Source of the DNA: an uncultured Gemmatimonadota bacterium
Lineage (GTDB): Bacteria; Gemmatimonadota; Gemmatimonadetes; Gemmatimonadales; Gemmatimonadaceae
NCBI GenBank assembly: GCA_903910555.1
Contig: CAIVZZ010000006.1
Location: 1-64,000, forward strand
Reading direction: 5' to 3'
DNA: 64,000 bases
In this document: piece after piece, positions 8,417 through 18,108 of the stretch
Layout of the letters: the number at the start of each line of letters is the position of its first letter
Numbering within the stretch: position 1 is the first letter of the stretch
Position numbers and translations under genes: made by a program
Notes under the pieces: generated by a model
The model's input: the letters and a program-made list of their open reading frames with translations, nothing else
The model's database searches: none
Told to the model about the DNA's origin: nothing

Positions 8417-10756
8417 GTGACTGCATCATCGTGGTTTCATCGCGTGAGCTGCGTGCTTGCGTGTGCAGCTGTGCTCTTTGTCGCACGCCCGGCCGCGGCC
8501 GCGCCATCGGGCGATTTGCACGGCGTTGTGGCCGATAGCGCCAGCGGGAATCCGCTGCCATCGGCGCAGGTCAGCGTCATGCGCGACGGCAAGATTGTTC
8601 AAAATACCCTCACCGATAATTTCGGGCGCTTCATTGTGCACAACCTCGGCGCGGGATCGTACGCCGTCAGCGTGCATTTCATCGGCTTCAAGCCTTACAG
8701 TGGAACAGTGACGGTCTCAAACGCCGACGTCCGGCTGAACATCTTGCTCGTCGTCGCCACGACGCAGTTGCAAGCGGTTCAGGTCACGGCCGAAGCACCT
8801 GTCGCGGTAGACACGCGCACCGGCGATCAGGTGTTCACGGAGCAGGAGTCACATGTTGCCCCGACCACCACCACGTCGCAGATCGTGCAGCAGTCGGTGG
8901 CCGGCGCGGCACGCGCACCGACAGGAGAGGTGCATATCCGCGGGCAGCATGCCGAGTACACGTACTACATCGATGGAATCCCGGTCGCGAGCGGCGTTTC
9001 TGGAAGTCTGAACGAGCTGTTCGATCCGGCGATCATTAACCGGCTCGATTTTCAAACCGGCGGATGGGACGCCGAGTACGGCGAGAAGAACGTGGCGATT
9101 ATCAATGTCGCGACGCGGATTCCGACGGGCGCGTTTCACATGAACGCGTCGGCATCGGCCGGTTCGTTTGGCGCCGCGTCGCAGTCGCTCAACGTCAGCG
9201 GCAACAGCGGCAAGTGGGGCTTCTTTATTTCCGGATCGCGCTCGGTGACCGACATGCGGCTCGATCCGGTCGCGTTCGACACCATCACCTTCAAGCCGAA
9301 CAACTATCACAACCACGGCGAGGACGATTTCGGATTCGCGAAGATCCAATACCAGCCCGGGAACGCAGATATCCTGACGCTCGATATGGACTGGGGGCGG
9401 ACCTACTTTCAGGTTCCGTTCGACTCGACCGGTGGAGTTGTCGCGGACGATCATCAGCAGGATGTGAACGGTTTCGCGAATCTCGGTTGGCGCCATCGGT
9501 TCGGCGGATCGAGCGTTTCGGGCTCATCGGCCGCGAGCGAACTTTTTGTTGGTGCGTTCTATCGTCATGGGAGCCTCGATTACATCCCCGGCTCGACCGA
9601 CACGCCGCAGTTCTTTTTCTATCCCGATACGACGACTCCCTACAATCTGCTCGAACACCGGTTCTTTGACACGTACGGCGCGAAGGCTGACTTCACCTAC
9701 AAGCCGTCGAACGAATTCGAATGGAAGTCGGGAGTGCTCGCATCGCAGACGAGCGGCCACGAAAACTTCGTGACGACGGCCGGCAACGGGACGTTCGGCC
9801 CCGGCTCCAACTCAGGTCTCTCCGGCGGGGACTTCTCGGTGTACACGCAAATCGCGTGGTCGCTGACAGAACATCTCGAGCTTCGCACCGGAGCGCGCTA
9901 CGACACGCACGCGGCACCGTTCGCCGGCACCGCATCGCAGTTGAGTCCGCGCATCCGGCTCAACTTCTATCCTGACAACGCGAACACCTTCTTTCTGTAC
10001 TTCGGCCGCTTGTTCATTCCCACGAACGTCGAAGATCTGCGCAACATCACGAGCGTCGCGCAGGCCGGCGTCGCGACGGTGCCGACCTTTCCGGAGCGCG
10101 ATGCGTTCTACGAAATCGGCTACCTGCACCGCTTCGGCGGAGGCGTCGTTGTAAAGCTCGATGGATATCACAAGGAGAGTTCTCCCGGCATCGACGACAA
10201 CACGATTCCGGGATCGGCGATTGTCACCGACGTGAATCTTCAGCATGTGAGCAACACCGGAATCGAATTGGTGACCGAGTATCACCCCGACGGTCCGTTC
10301 TCGGGATACGTAAACGCCGCGCTCGACCACGCATATTCGTTCGGAACGGTGTCGGGCGGATTCTTCCCGGCTGCGCTTCCTGCGGGAGACTTCGATCTCG
10401 ACCACGACCAGCGGCTTTCGATTGTCGCGAGCGGCACGTATTCGGCCGGACGGTTCTACGTTACTGCGACGGAAATTTACGGCAGTGGTCTCACCAACGG
10501 CGTGGATCCCGCGGACTGCGGATGCAGCTATGGTACGAGCGTTTTCTCGTTCAACTCAGGGATCAAAGTCGCGCCGAACTACATCACAAACGCCGCATTC
10601 GGATACTCGTTTACTCTCGCGGCAACCACGGTCCGGCCGGAGTTGTTCATCGACAATCTTTTTGATAGCCGATACCTGCTGAAGGGCGAGTTTTTCAGCG
10701 GAGCCGCAGTCGGGCGACCGCGGTCCGTGCAGTTGCGGGTGAACCTCGGCATCTGA
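8417..10756 (+). CDS. TonB-dependent outer membrane receptor with carboxypeptidase-regulatory-like N-domain
   Basis: 779 residues, GTG start with GGGAG upstream. Signal peptide (1-28, ending RPAAAAP), then a CarboxypepD_reg-like beta-sandwich (about 30-110, beginning DLHGVVADSASGNPLPSAQVSV), then a plug domain (about 135-245, with VHIRGQHAEYTYYIDGIPV), then a 22-strand barrel to the C-terminus (VQLRVNLGI). It imports a bound substrate across the outer membrane using TonB energy. No substrate motif is visible; the neighbouring metal genes suggest a metal or metallophore, but the same fold serves sugars and peptides. Confidence 0.9.
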   Translation: MTASSWFHRVSCVLACAAVLFVARPAAAAPSGDLHGVVADSASGNPLPSAQVSVMRDGKIVQNTLTDNFGRFIVHNLGAGSYAVSVHFIGFKPYSGTVTVSNADVRLNILLVVATTQLQAVQVTAEAPVAVDTRTGDQVFTEQESHVAPTTTTSQIVQQSVAGAARAPTGEVHIRGQHAEYTYYIDGIPVASGVSGSLNELFDPAIINRLDFQTGGWDAEYGEKNVAIINVATRIPTGAFHMNASASAGSFGAASQSLNVSGNSGKWGFFISGSRSVTDMRLDPVAFDTITFKPNNYHNHGEDDFGFAKIQYQPGNADILTLDMDWGRTYFQVPFDSTGGVVADDHQQDVNGFANLGWRHRFGGSSVSGSSAASELFVGAFYRHGSLDYIPGSTDTPQFFFYPDTTTPYNLLEHRFFDTYGAKADFTYKPSNEFEWKSGVLASQTSGHENFVTTAGNGTFGPGSNSGLSGGDFSVYTQIAWSLTEHLELRTGARYDTHAAPFAGTASQLSPRIRLNFYPDNANTFFLYFGRLFIPTNVEDLRNITSVAQAGVATVPTFPERDAFYEIGYLHRFGGGVVVKLDGYHKESSPGIDDNTIPGSAIVTDVNLQHVSNTGIELVTEYHPDGPFSGYVNAALDHAYSFGTVSGGFFPAALPAGDFDLDHDQRLSIVASGTYSAGRFYVTATEIYGSGLTNGVDPADCGCSYGTSVFSFNSGIKVAPNYITNAAFGYSFTLAATTVRPELFIDNLFDSRYLLKGEFFSGAAVGRPRSVQLRVNLGI

Positions 10757-10775
10757 CCGGCATATAATTGAGAGC

Positions 10776-10803
10776 GGGGCGGCGTCGTATCCGGCGCCGC
10801 CCC
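10776..10803. terminator. GC hairpin after the TonB receptor
   Basis: GGGGCGGCG (10776-10784), ten-base loop, CGCCGCCCC (10795-10803). Very stable, 20 bp after the receptor stop, but with no T-run, so it may be a Rho-assisted or weak terminator or part of the next gene's leader. A perfect TATAAT (10763-10768) sits just before it without a well-spaced -35. Confidence 0.4.
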
Positions 10804-10851
10804 GGGCAGGATCACCATGTATACCAGCGGAGCTCGCAGGATGACGAGAGC

Positions 10852-12885
10852 GTGAAGCGAAGGTATTCGATCATCGCGGTGCTCTTTCTCGCGAGCTGCA
10901 GCCACTGCTCCAGTGACAAGACCACGGGTCCGCCGGGCGGGAGCGGACCTGTTGCGTCGGTCTCTGTTACGGCCGGCGGGTCGCCTGCGATGTTCATCGG
11001 CGCGTCGATCACACTGACCGCCGCGGCGCACAACGCGGCCGGCGCGGCGCTCACCGGGCAGACGTTTACGTGGACATCGTCGAACCCGCTCGTCGCGTCG
11101 GTATCGTCGACGGGCGTGGTGACGGGCGTGTCGGCCGGCGTCGCGTCGATCTCAGCGGCGGTCGATACGATTGCCGGGCAAACCAGTGTGATCGTCTCGG
11201 CGTCGGCGGCGCAGCTCTCGTGCTCGGGCGTGACTCCGCTCGCGCTGAATGTGGGCGATGTGCATCAACTCACGGGGCTTGAGCGGTCATCGCTATGCAT
11301 TGGCGGCGGTGCGGGATCGGAGTACGCGCTGATCGCGTTCAACTCGAGTCTCGATACGAGTGCGACGACGAGCACGGTTGCATTGACTGCGACGAACACT
11401 GTTGCTGCCGCGAACGCGCCAACGCCGCAGGTGATCGCCGGCGGGCCGCAGCAGTTTGCGCAGCGTGCGCGTCGCGACGTTGGATTCGAAATGCGGATGC
11501 GCGCGATGGAGCGCAGAGAACTCAATCCGAAGTTCGCGGCGGCACGGGCGTGGTTCGCGAATCGTTCGCGGCAGACACCGGGCCGAAAAGGGATCTCCGC
11601 GATTCTTGGCGTCAGCAACAGCGCCACGGTTGGCTCGCTGATCTCGCTCAACGGCAACGCGAACAGCGCGTGCGGAACACCGCAGCCGCGGGGCGCGATG
11701 ATTGTGGCGATATCCAGCCATGCGATCATCGCGGTGGATACGCTCACGCCGCCCGGGGGCCTGACGACAGCGGACTATCAAGGTTTCGCCGCGACATTCG
11801 ATACGCTGATCTATCCGATCGATACGCTCAACTTCGGCGTCCCGACGGACATCGACCGCAACGGGCATGCGCTGCTATTCTTTTCTCCGATCGTGAATTC
11901 GCTGTCGCAGGGTCGCGTCGGATCGTACGTGGGAGGGTTCTTCTTCTCGCGCGACCTCTTTCCGCTCACGACGACGATCGTCGGCACTGATACGCTCACG
12001 GGATGCGCCGGGAGCAATGTCGGCGAGATGTTTTATCTCCCGGTCGTCGATCCCAACAGCCAGTACAGCAGTTTCTTTCAGGACAAGGCGTCGGTCGCCG
12101 CGCAGTTGCCGAGCACCATCGTGCATGAGTTTCAGCATCTGATCAATGCGGGGCGTCATCTGTACGTGAACACGTCGGCGACCAGCCTGGAACAATCATG
12201 GCTGGACGAATCGCAGGCGATGCTCGCGCAGGAACTGCTCTACTATCACATATCCGGCTTCGGGCCGAAACAGAAGCTGACCTATCCAACGATCTCCACG
12301 GGCGCGAACGCGAACGGCACGCAGCTCGCGATTGCGCTCGCGAACGTCCAGAGCAATCTCGAGGATGTGAGCGTTTACATCCAAACCGCGGAATCGAGTA
12401 CGCCCTACAACAACACGGAAAACATTCAGACGCTCGGCGCAGGCTGGCAGTTCATGCGGTACATGCTGGATCACACCACCGCGGGCACGCAGGCGAGTTA
12501 TTCCCGCGCGATCGACAACGGGCTGGTTTCGGGTTTTGCGAACTTATCGAATGTGTTCTCGCAGTCGCTCCCGACACTCGCGACCACCTATCAATCGTGG
12601 GCGATCGCGCAGTACATCGACGGCACCGGCCTCACATCGAATGCTGCGTACTCCAATCCGAGCTGGAATTTCCGCAGCGTGATCGCCGGTTTGTTCAGTC
12701 AGTCGACGTACGCGCTCCTCACCCGGCCGCTGTTGCCGGCGTCGCCGGTTTCTGTTTCACTCCGCGGCGGAGGCGCGTCGTACATGCGCTTCCGGGTGAA
12801 CGCCGGTGTGACCGGGCAGATCGTGCCGACGGCAAATGCTGTCGCATCGACCGCGGTGACCTACGCGCTCGTCAGGACTTTTTAG
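10852..12885 (+). CDS. Lipoprotein with bacterial Ig-like (Big2) domain and HEFQH metalloprotease domain
   Basis: 677 residues from GTG 10852, chosen because it yields a lipoprotein signal (VKRRYSIIAVLFLASC). A Big2-type Ig fold spans about residues 30-120 (VASVSVTAGGSPAMFIGASITLTAAA and a typical ...SSTGVVTGVSAGVASI core). The C-terminal half carries HEFQH at residues 425-429 with a downstream WLDES (Glu about 453), an HExxH-type zinc site resembling hyicolysin-like (M30) peptidases. Likely anchored on the outer membrane and active outside the cell. It overlaps nfo tail-to-tail by 14 bp. Substrate is unknown. Confidence 0.75.
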   Translation: MKRRYSIIAVLFLASCSHCSSDKTTGPPGGSGPVASVSVTAGGSPAMFIGASITLTAAAHNAAGAALTGQTFTWTSSNPLVASVSSTGVVTGVSAGVASISAAVDTIAGQTSVIVSASAAQLSCSGVTPLALNVGDVHQLTGLERSSLCIGGGAGSEYALIAFNSSLDTSATTSTVALTATNTVAAANAPTPQVIAGGPQQFAQRARRDVGFEMRMRAMERRELNPKFAAARAWFANRSRQTPGRKGISAILGVSNSATVGSLISLNGNANSACGTPQPRGAMIVAISSHAIIAVDTLTPPGGLTTADYQGFAATFDTLIYPIDTLNFGVPTDIDRNGHALLFFSPIVNSLSQGRVGSYVGGFFFSRDLFPLTTTIVGTDTLTGCAGSNVGEMFYLPVVDPNSQYSSFFQDKASVAAQLPSTIVHEFQHLINAGRHLYVNTSATSLEQSWLDESQAMLAQELLYYHISGFGPKQKLTYPTISTGANANGTQLAIALANVQSNLEDVSVYIQTAESSTPYNNTENIQTLGAGWQFMRYMLDHTTAGTQASYSRAIDNGLVSGFANLSNVFSQSLPTLATTYQSWAIAQYIDGTGLTSNAAYSNPSWNFRSVIAGLFSQSTYALLTRPLLPASPVSVSLRGGGASYMRFRVNAGVTGQIVPTANAVASTAVTYALVRTF

Positions 12886-13822
12886 CGGACTTTCCCGAGC
12901 TCGCGAAGCCTCGCAGCATCGTCAGCATCCGACGATCGTTGGTGACCATGTCGTCGCCCTTCGGCGTCTCGAGAACTTTTGGGACCTTCGCGAGGCGCGT
13001 GTCCTGCATGATTTTCGCGAACGGTCCCGCGCCGATCATCCCCTCGCCGATCAGTTCGTGCCGGTCTTTTTTCGATCCAAGCGGTGCTTTGGAATCGTTC
13101 AAATGGATCAAGCCGAGCAGATCGAGTCCGATGATGTCGTCAAAGCGCGCCCAGACTCCGTCATAGTCCTTGATGAGATCGTAGCCGCCCGCAAAGACGT
13201 GCGCGGTGTCGAGGCACACGCCAACCCGTTTGCGCAGCTTCGCGGGAATCTTCTTGAGCAACAGTGCCATCTCCTCGAACGTCGAGCCGATGACAGTGCC
13301 CTGGCCGGCGGTGAGTTCCATCAGGAGACGCGTTGGGCCTTTTTCTTGCTCGAGCGCCTCGGTGATTCCGTCAGCGTTGCGGGCGATTCCACTCTCGCGA
13401 TCGTCCATGAAATTCCCCGGATGCGACACAAGCGCGTCCAATCCGAGCGCATGGCAGCGGCGGAGCTCGGCGCGAAAACTCTCGATCGACTTTGCGCGCA
13501 GGGCGGGATCTGGCGACGCCAGATTGATCAGATAGCTGTCGTGCGCATTCGTGAACTTCACGCCGCTCTTCGCGAGCGCATCCCGAAAAGCCTTGGCGTC
13601 CGCCGGCGAAACTTCATTCTCCACCCAGCGATTCGGCTGCTTGGTGAAAATCTGCATCGCCGAGCCGCCGATGTCATCGGACCGTGGCGGCGCGTTCAGG
13701 ACGCCGCCGGCGGTGGAGATGTGCGCGCCGAGCAGACCTGCCAAGCTGTGAGCGGCGGGTGGTTGGTTTTTGGTTTTCGGACGCTTGGCGGCCGACTTGT
13801 TCACTTTCTTGATCGAAGCCAT
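12872..13822 (-). CDS. nfo: Deoxyribonuclease IV (AP endonuclease)
   Basis: 316 residues. Cleaves abasic sites in base-excision repair, using three metal ions in a TIM barrel. Visible signatures: GAHISTAGG near the barrel start, SHPGNF, LMELTAGQGTVIG, CLDTAHVFAGGYD and LIHLNDSKAPLGSKKDRHELIGEG, together supplying the His/Glu/Asp metal ligands. A Lys/Arg-rich leader of about 30 residues precedes the fold. It is the last gene of the long minus-strand run and overlaps the envC-like gene by 22 bp. Its 3' end overlaps the convergent protease gene. Confidence 0.95.
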   Translation of the reverse strand: MASIKKVNKSAAKRPKTKNQPPAAHSLAGLLGAHISTAGGVLNAPPRSDDIGGSAMQIFTKQPNRWVENEVSPADAKAFRDALAKSGVKFTNAHDSYLINLASPDPALRAKSIESFRAELRRCHALGLDALVSHPGNFMDDRESGIARNADGITEALEQEKGPTRLLMELTAGQGTVIGSTFEEMALLLKKIPAKLRKRVGVCLDTAHVFAGGYDLIKDYDGVWARFDDIIGLDLLGLIHLNDSKAPLGSKKDRHELIGEGMIGAGPFAKIMQDTRLAKVPKVLETPKGDDMVTNDRRMLTMLRGFASSGKSAKKS

Positions 13823-15027
13823 TCGAGGGGATCCACTGCGCGCTGACCGGGGCGCATTTCAAAATGCAGGTGAGGTTCCATGTCGGGATCGGATTTGCCC
13901 ACGGTTCCGATCGCCTGACCCTTCGTGATTCTCGTGCCCTTCGCGACGGAGATTTTTCCGAGCGAGCTGTAAATCGAATAATCGTTTCCGCCGTGCTGAA
14001 TCACGACGGTGCGGCCGTATGTGCCGAAGCTCTCATCGACCAGCGCGACGACCCCTGCCGCGACGGCCTTCACCGGCGTGCCTTCCGCCGCCGCGATTCC
14101 GATGCCGTTCCAGCGCGTTGTCGTGTTGTTCGGATTGACCAGGCGTCCAAACTGATAGATGATGTTTCCATCCACCGGCCAGTCGAGGCGGCCGAAATCT
14201 GCGGTCTTCAGCGTGCTGTTCGACGGAAATGCTCCGCCGCTCCGTCCCTCGGATCGCTTTCGTTCGACCTCGAGCGACGCGATCACATTGCCAAGCCGCG
14301 CCTCGTCTTTCGCGATCTGCGCGAGCCTGCTTTCCGTCTGCCGCTCTTTCGCCTGTGCTTCGGCGAGACTGCGCGCACGTTTTTCATCGAGAGAGCGCAG
14401 CTGCTTTTCTTCATCGGCCTTTTGCTGACGTGAACTCTCGACGTCGTTACGCAGCGAAAGCAGCATCTGCCGCTGGTTCCCGATCTGTTTGCCAAGCGCC
14501 TCCACTCGCCCGACGAGCGCACGATCGCGCTGAGCCACCAAGTGCAGGTACTTGTAGCGCGCCACGAGCTCGCCGAACGACTGCGCGGAAAGCATCGCCT
14601 CTACTGAATACAATGCGCCGCGCTTGTAAATCTCCCGCACGCGATTGCGCAGGATCGCGCGCTTAATCGCGAGTTCATCCTGCGCACGAATGAGATTCGC
14701 GGTGGCGTCGTTCTCTTCTTCGCCGAGTGCGGTGAGCTGCCGGTCGAGCGTATGTACGGCGCGCGCGGTGGCGTCGGCCTGCCGCTCGATATTCGTGCGT
14801 TCCTCGGAGAGATCGTGCACGGTGGATTGCAGCTCGTGCATCCGGCGCTGAAGATCGGCTCGCTCGAGACGGATCTTTTCGAGCTCGTCCTTTTGCGTTT
14901 TGAGCCGCTCCGACGCGTTCTGCTGAGCCGGCGGCGGCGACTGCTGCGCGCGTGCACCCGCCGGGATCAGCAGCGCGGCGCAGAGCGCAGCGGCACGCGA
15001 TGCAGACCCAATCCGGCCGCGCTGCAC
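13801..15027 (-). CDS. envC: EnvC-like murein hydrolase activator (degenerate M23/LytM)
   Basis: 408 residues: signal peptide (GTG start, ...LIPAGARAQQ), long coiled coil (about 35-270) and a C-terminal LytM domain. The zinc site is incomplete. The first His and Asp of the usual HxGxD are replaced (WNGIGIAAAEG), and the catalytic-loop HL is SL (IYSSL), though PHLHFEMR is kept. This is what is seen in E. coli EnvC, which activates cell-wall amidases instead of cutting peptidoglycan itself. It follows ftsE-ftsX with a 1-bp overlap (TAGTG), consistent with FtsEX controlling it at the septum. Confidence 0.88.
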   Translation of the reverse strand: MQRGRIGSASRAAALCAALLIPAGARAQQSPPPAQQNASERLKTQKDELEKIRLERADLQRRMHELQSTVHDLSEERTNIERQADATARAVHTLDRQLTALGEEENDATANLIRAQDELAIKRAILRNRVREIYKRGALYSVEAMLSAQSFGELVARYKYLHLVAQRDRALVGRVEALGKQIGNQRQMLLSLRNDVESSRQQKADEEKQLRSLDEKRARSLAEAQAKERQTESRLAQIAKDEARLGNVIASLEVERKRSEGRSGGAFPSNSTLKTADFGRLDWPVDGNIIYQFGRLVNPNNTTTRWNGIGIAAAEGTPVKAVAAGVVALVDESFGTYGRTVVIQHGGNDYSIYSSLGKISVAKGTRITKGQAIGTVGKSDPDMEPHLHFEMRPGQRAVDPLEWLRSRK

Positions 15028-15875
15028 TACACGTCCCGTAAGTGCCGTCCGACGGAGAACGCGCTGCCGAGCAGGCCGATCAGCGCCCCGGCGGCCACGC
15101 CGCCGATGGCGTATTTCGCGTCGAAGAACTCTGCGCTGAACACGAATTTTCCAATCAGGGAATTGGCGGCGTACGTGAACAGCAGCGCCAATAAGCCGCC
15201 GAGCGTTCCCTTGAGCACCCCTTCAATCAGGAACGGGCTGCGAATGAACCCGTCGGTCGCGCCAACGACGCGCATGATCGAGATCTCACGCGCCCGCGCG
15301 AGCACGGCCATGCGGATCGTCGATCCAATGATGATCACCGCCACCCCGGCGAACGCCAGGCCGAGCACCGCGCCGGCGAGCGTCGCAATCGTGCGGATGC
15401 GATACAGCTTCTGTACCCACTCCTCGCCGAACCGCACGTCGTCGATAAAATCATAGTTCTTGATCCGCCCCGCGACTGACGCGACGGTCGCTGGATCGCG
15501 GTAGCCTTCTTTGAGCTTTACGTCGATCGATGCCGGGAGAATGCCCGCCTCAAACACATCGCTGAACTCGCCGAGTTCGCGCCGCGCGCGCACGAGCGCC
15601 TCTTCCGGCGAGACGAGTTTCACCGTCGAAACTTCCGGGAACGAGGCGATATCACCGAGCGCCGAGCTCGTCGCCTCGGCGTTCGTGCCGTCGACGACGA
15701 ACGCGCGGATCTCAACGCGATCCTCGAGCTGATTGAGCTGGCGCCGGATGTTCAGCGCGACCAACCCGAACAGGCCAAACGCAAAGAGCGAGAACGCGAT
15801 CGTCGTGACGCTCAGCAAGCTGAGCACCGGCGCGCGTTTGAACGCCATGAATGCCTCACGCCAGGCCAGCCTCAT
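15027..15875 (-). CDS. ftsX: Cell division protein FtsX
   Basis: 282 residues from ATG 15875 (MRLAWREAFMAF...). An upstream in-frame ATG at 15893 has GGAGG only 2 nt away and is less likely. Four transmembrane segments are visible: one at about 20-45 (LSLLSVTTIAFSLFAFGLFGLVAL), a large extracytoplasmic loop, then three near the C-terminus. Forms the membrane part of the FtsEX complex, which transmits ATP hydrolysis to EnvC across the membrane. Its start lies near the ftsE stop, and its stop overlaps the envC-like start. Confidence 0.93.
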   Translation of the reverse strand: MRLAWREAFMAFKRAPVLSLLSVTTIAFSLFAFGLFGLVALNIRRQLNQLEDRVEIRAFVVDGTNAEATSSALGDIASFPEVSTVKLVSPEEALVRARRELGEFSDVFEAGILPASIDVKLKEGYRDPATVASVAGRIKNYDFIDDVRFGEEWVQKLYRIRTIATLAGAVLGLAFAGVAVIIIGSTIRMAVLARAREISIMRVVGATDGFIRSPFLIEGVLKGTLGGLLALLFTYAANSLIGKFVFSAEFFDAKYAIGGVAAGALIGLLGSAFSVGRHLRDV

Positions 15876-15882
15876 CGTGTTC

Positions 15883-16587
15883 TCACGCCTCATCGCCTCC
15901 CGAGGCGGGATATGCGATCGCCTGTTCCGCGGAATCAAAAACAATCGCGCCATGATTCATCTCGATTGTCCGGCACTCCGCGCGCCGGATCAGTTCGAGA
16001 TTGTGTGTCGCCATGATGATCGCAGTGCCGCTCGCATTGATATCGCGAAGCAGCTGAAAGATTCCACGCGTCGCGCGCTCGTCGAGGTTGCCCGTGGGCT
16101 CATCGGCGATCAGTACAACGGGATCGTTCGCGAGCGCACGCGCGATAGCCACGCGCTGCTGTTCGCCGCCGGAAAGTTCACGGGGGAGGGAAGTCGCCTT
16201 CGACGCGAGCCCGACCTGGCCGAGCAGACGGCTGACCTTCGGACCGATTGCCGACGGCTGCGCGCCGGTCACTTCAAGCGCGAACGCGATGTTCGCCTCA
16301 ACGGTACGGTCTTCGAGCAGCCGGAAGTCCTGGAACACCACGCCCATTTTGCGGCGCAGCTTCGGGACATCGCGGCCGCGGATCGTCACGGAGCTCACGC
16401 CGCTCACCTTCACTTCACCCTTGGTCGGCCGCTCCTCGAGAAAAATCAGCTTGAGGATCGTGCTCTTGCCCGCGCCACTCGGGCCGGTGAGAAAAACGAA
16501 CTCACCTTTGCCCACGTGAAACGAAACGTCCTGCAGCGCCAGCCCGGTGCGGGGGAATTCCTTGAAGACGTGAGTGAAGCGGATCAT
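15883..16587 (-). CDS. ftsE: Cell division ATP-binding protein FtsE
   Basis: 234 residues. ABC ATPase with Walker A GPSGAGKST (about 36-44), signature LSGGEQQR (about 140-147), Walker B VLIADEP and the H-loop MATHN. Length and gene order (ftsE, ftsX, envC) are diagnostic. Cytoplasmic partner of FtsX. Its start is only 3 bp from the stop of the trans-sulfuration enzyme, so it is probably read from an upstream promoter. Confidence 0.95.
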   Translation of the reverse strand: MIRFTHVFKEFPRTGLALQDVSFHVGKGEFVFLTGPSGAGKSTILKLIFLEERPTKGEVKVSGVSSVTIRGRDVPKLRRKMGVVFQDFRLLEDRTVEANIAFALEVTGAQPSAIGPKVSRLLGQVGLASKATSLPRELSGGEQQRVAIARALANDPVVLIADEPTGNLDERATRGIFQLLRDINASGTAIIMATHNLELIRRAECRTIEMNHGAIVFDSAEQAIAYPASGGDEA

Positions 16588-16590
16588 CCC

Positions 16591-17748
16591 TTACTTTAAC
16601 GCCTGTTCCAGATCGGCGATGATATCGTCGGCATCTTCGATCCCGATGCTGATGCGCAGATAGCCATCCGGAATGCCGATCCGGGCGCGTTCTTCACTCG
16701 ACATTGCGGCGTGCGATGTGTAACGCGGCTCGCAAACGAGCGTGTCGACTCCGCCGAGGCTCGCGGCGTGCGTGATCAGCTTGAGGCGGCGCAGAAACTT
16801 CTCCGTGGCCTTGCCGCCGCCGGAGAGTTCGATCGCCATCATGCCGCCGAAACCGTCGAGCATCGCGCGCGCGATCTCATGATCCGGGTGATCGGCGAGC
16901 CCCGGATAGTGCACACGCTTCACCTCTTTTCGGTCCGAGCACCAGTGCGCGATTCGCATGGCGTTGTCGTTCTGCCGCCGCACGCGGACGTCCAGCGTTT
17001 TCAATCCGCGCTCAAGCAACCAGAGCGCGAATGGGTCCGGCGTCTGGCCCCAGACCATTTCCTTTTGCAGCACTTCCTGGATGTAGCTCTCGGTGCCGGC
17101 GACGACGCCCGAGAGGACGTCATGATGGCCGTTGAGATACTTGGTGGCCGAATGGATGACGACATCGGCACCGTGCTCGATCGGACGGAAATTTACCGGG
17201 CTCGCAAAAGTCGAATCGACCACGAGCGCGAGTCCAACTTCTTTCGTGAGATACGAAATCGGTCGCAGGTCGAGCACGCGGCAGGTCGGGTTCACCGGCG
17301 ATTCGACAAAGATCGCCCGCGTCTCTTTGCGCAGCCGCTTGCGCCATGCGCGCGGCTCGAGCGGATCGACCAGTGTCACATCGATGCCGTTCCGGTTGAA
17401 CTCTTCCATCAGGAGGCGGTGCGTGCCGCCGTAAATGAATGAACTCGCCAGCAGGTGATCGCCCGGACGGAGCAGCGCGAGCATTGCGCACGCCGTCGCA
17501 CCCATCCCGCTGCTCAGCACGAGCGACGCCTCCGCGCCTTCGAGCATCGCGATGCGCTTCTGCACACGTTCGGCGTTTGGTGTGTTGCCGTAGCGCGTGT
17601 ATTTGAGGCCGGCGCCCGTGCCGACTTCCTGCACGTAGTTCACCGACTGCACGAGCGGTGCCACAACCGGGTCGCCCACGTGGCGCGATTCGGCGCCGCC
17701 GTGGATCGCGATCGTGGAGAGTGAGTGGTGTCCCTTCTTCTTGCTCAT
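16591..17748 (-). CDS. Cys/Met metabolism PLP enzyme (cystathionine gamma-synthase/lyase family)
   Basis: 385 residues. Fold-type-I PLP enzyme of trans-sulfuration. The Schiff-base Lys lies in SATKYLNGH (about residue 200); the substrate/PLP-binding YTRYGNTPN and the SSGMGA phosphate-loop motif are present. Could be cystathionine gamma-synthase, gamma- or beta-lyase, or methionine gamma-lyase; residues visible here do not decide. Separated from the upstream STAS operon by 54 bp and followed 3 bp later by ftsE. Confidence 0.88.
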   Translation of the reverse strand: MSKKKGHHSLSTIAIHGGAESRHVGDPVVAPLVQSVNYVQEVGTGAGLKYTRYGNTPNAERVQKRIAMLEGAEASLVLSSGMGATACAMLALLRPGDHLLASSFIYGGTHRLLMEEFNRNGIDVTLVDPLEPRAWRKRLRKETRAIFVESPVNPTCRVLDLRPISYLTKEVGLALVVDSTFASPVNFRPIEHGADVVIHSATKYLNGHHDVLSGVVAGTESYIQEVLQKEMVWGQTPDPFALWLLERGLKTLDVRVRRQNDNAMRIAHWCSDRKEVKRVHYPGLADHPDHEIARAMLDGFGGMMAIELSGGGKATEKFLRRLKLITHAASLGGVDTLVCEPRYTSHAAMSSEERARIGIPDGYLRISIGIEDADDIIADLEQALK

Positions 17749-17802
17749 CGCGTCGGTCTCCTCACGGTCGGTTCAGCGTCGGTCGAAGGCGTTACTTGTG
17801 CG

Positions 17803-18108
17803 TTATTTGAAGCGCGGCGGCGCAGCGAGCACCGGCCGGTCGGTGTCCACTTTGATCAGGCGTACGATTTCGGTTGGTGCGAGCCCCGCGATATCACGCA
17901 CGACTACGCCGCCGCGCGGAATGCTGTCGTCGATCAAGACCGGCGTAAGATCGTGGCGCCGCGGGCCGTACACCCAGACCAGCTCACCGTCAGTGATCAG
18001 GCGCTTGCCCGCTTCATCCGCATTGAGCATGACCAACGGGCCGCGTTCGGCGTCGGAGACGCGAGTACCGATGAACCCGACGACTTGCAGCGGCGGGTTG
18101 AACGGCAT
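17803..18108 (-). CDS. Small conserved hypothetical protein in STAS/GHKL operon
   Basis: 101 residues; not recognised. It looks like a compact beta-rich soluble domain (FIGTRVSDAERGPLVMLN, GGVVVRDIAGLAPTEIVRLIKVD), somewhat like small substrate- or nucleotide-binding beta-barrels. No signal peptide or membrane segment. The start ATG overlaps the stop of the STAS-like gene by one base (TAATG), so it belongs functionally with the GHKL/STAS pair upstream. Confidence 0.65.
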   Translation of the reverse strand: MPFNPPLQVVGFIGTRVSDAERGPLVMLNADEAGKRLITDGELVWVYGPRRHDLTPVLIDDSIPRGGVVVRDIAGLAPTEIVRLIKVDTDRPVLAAPPRFK

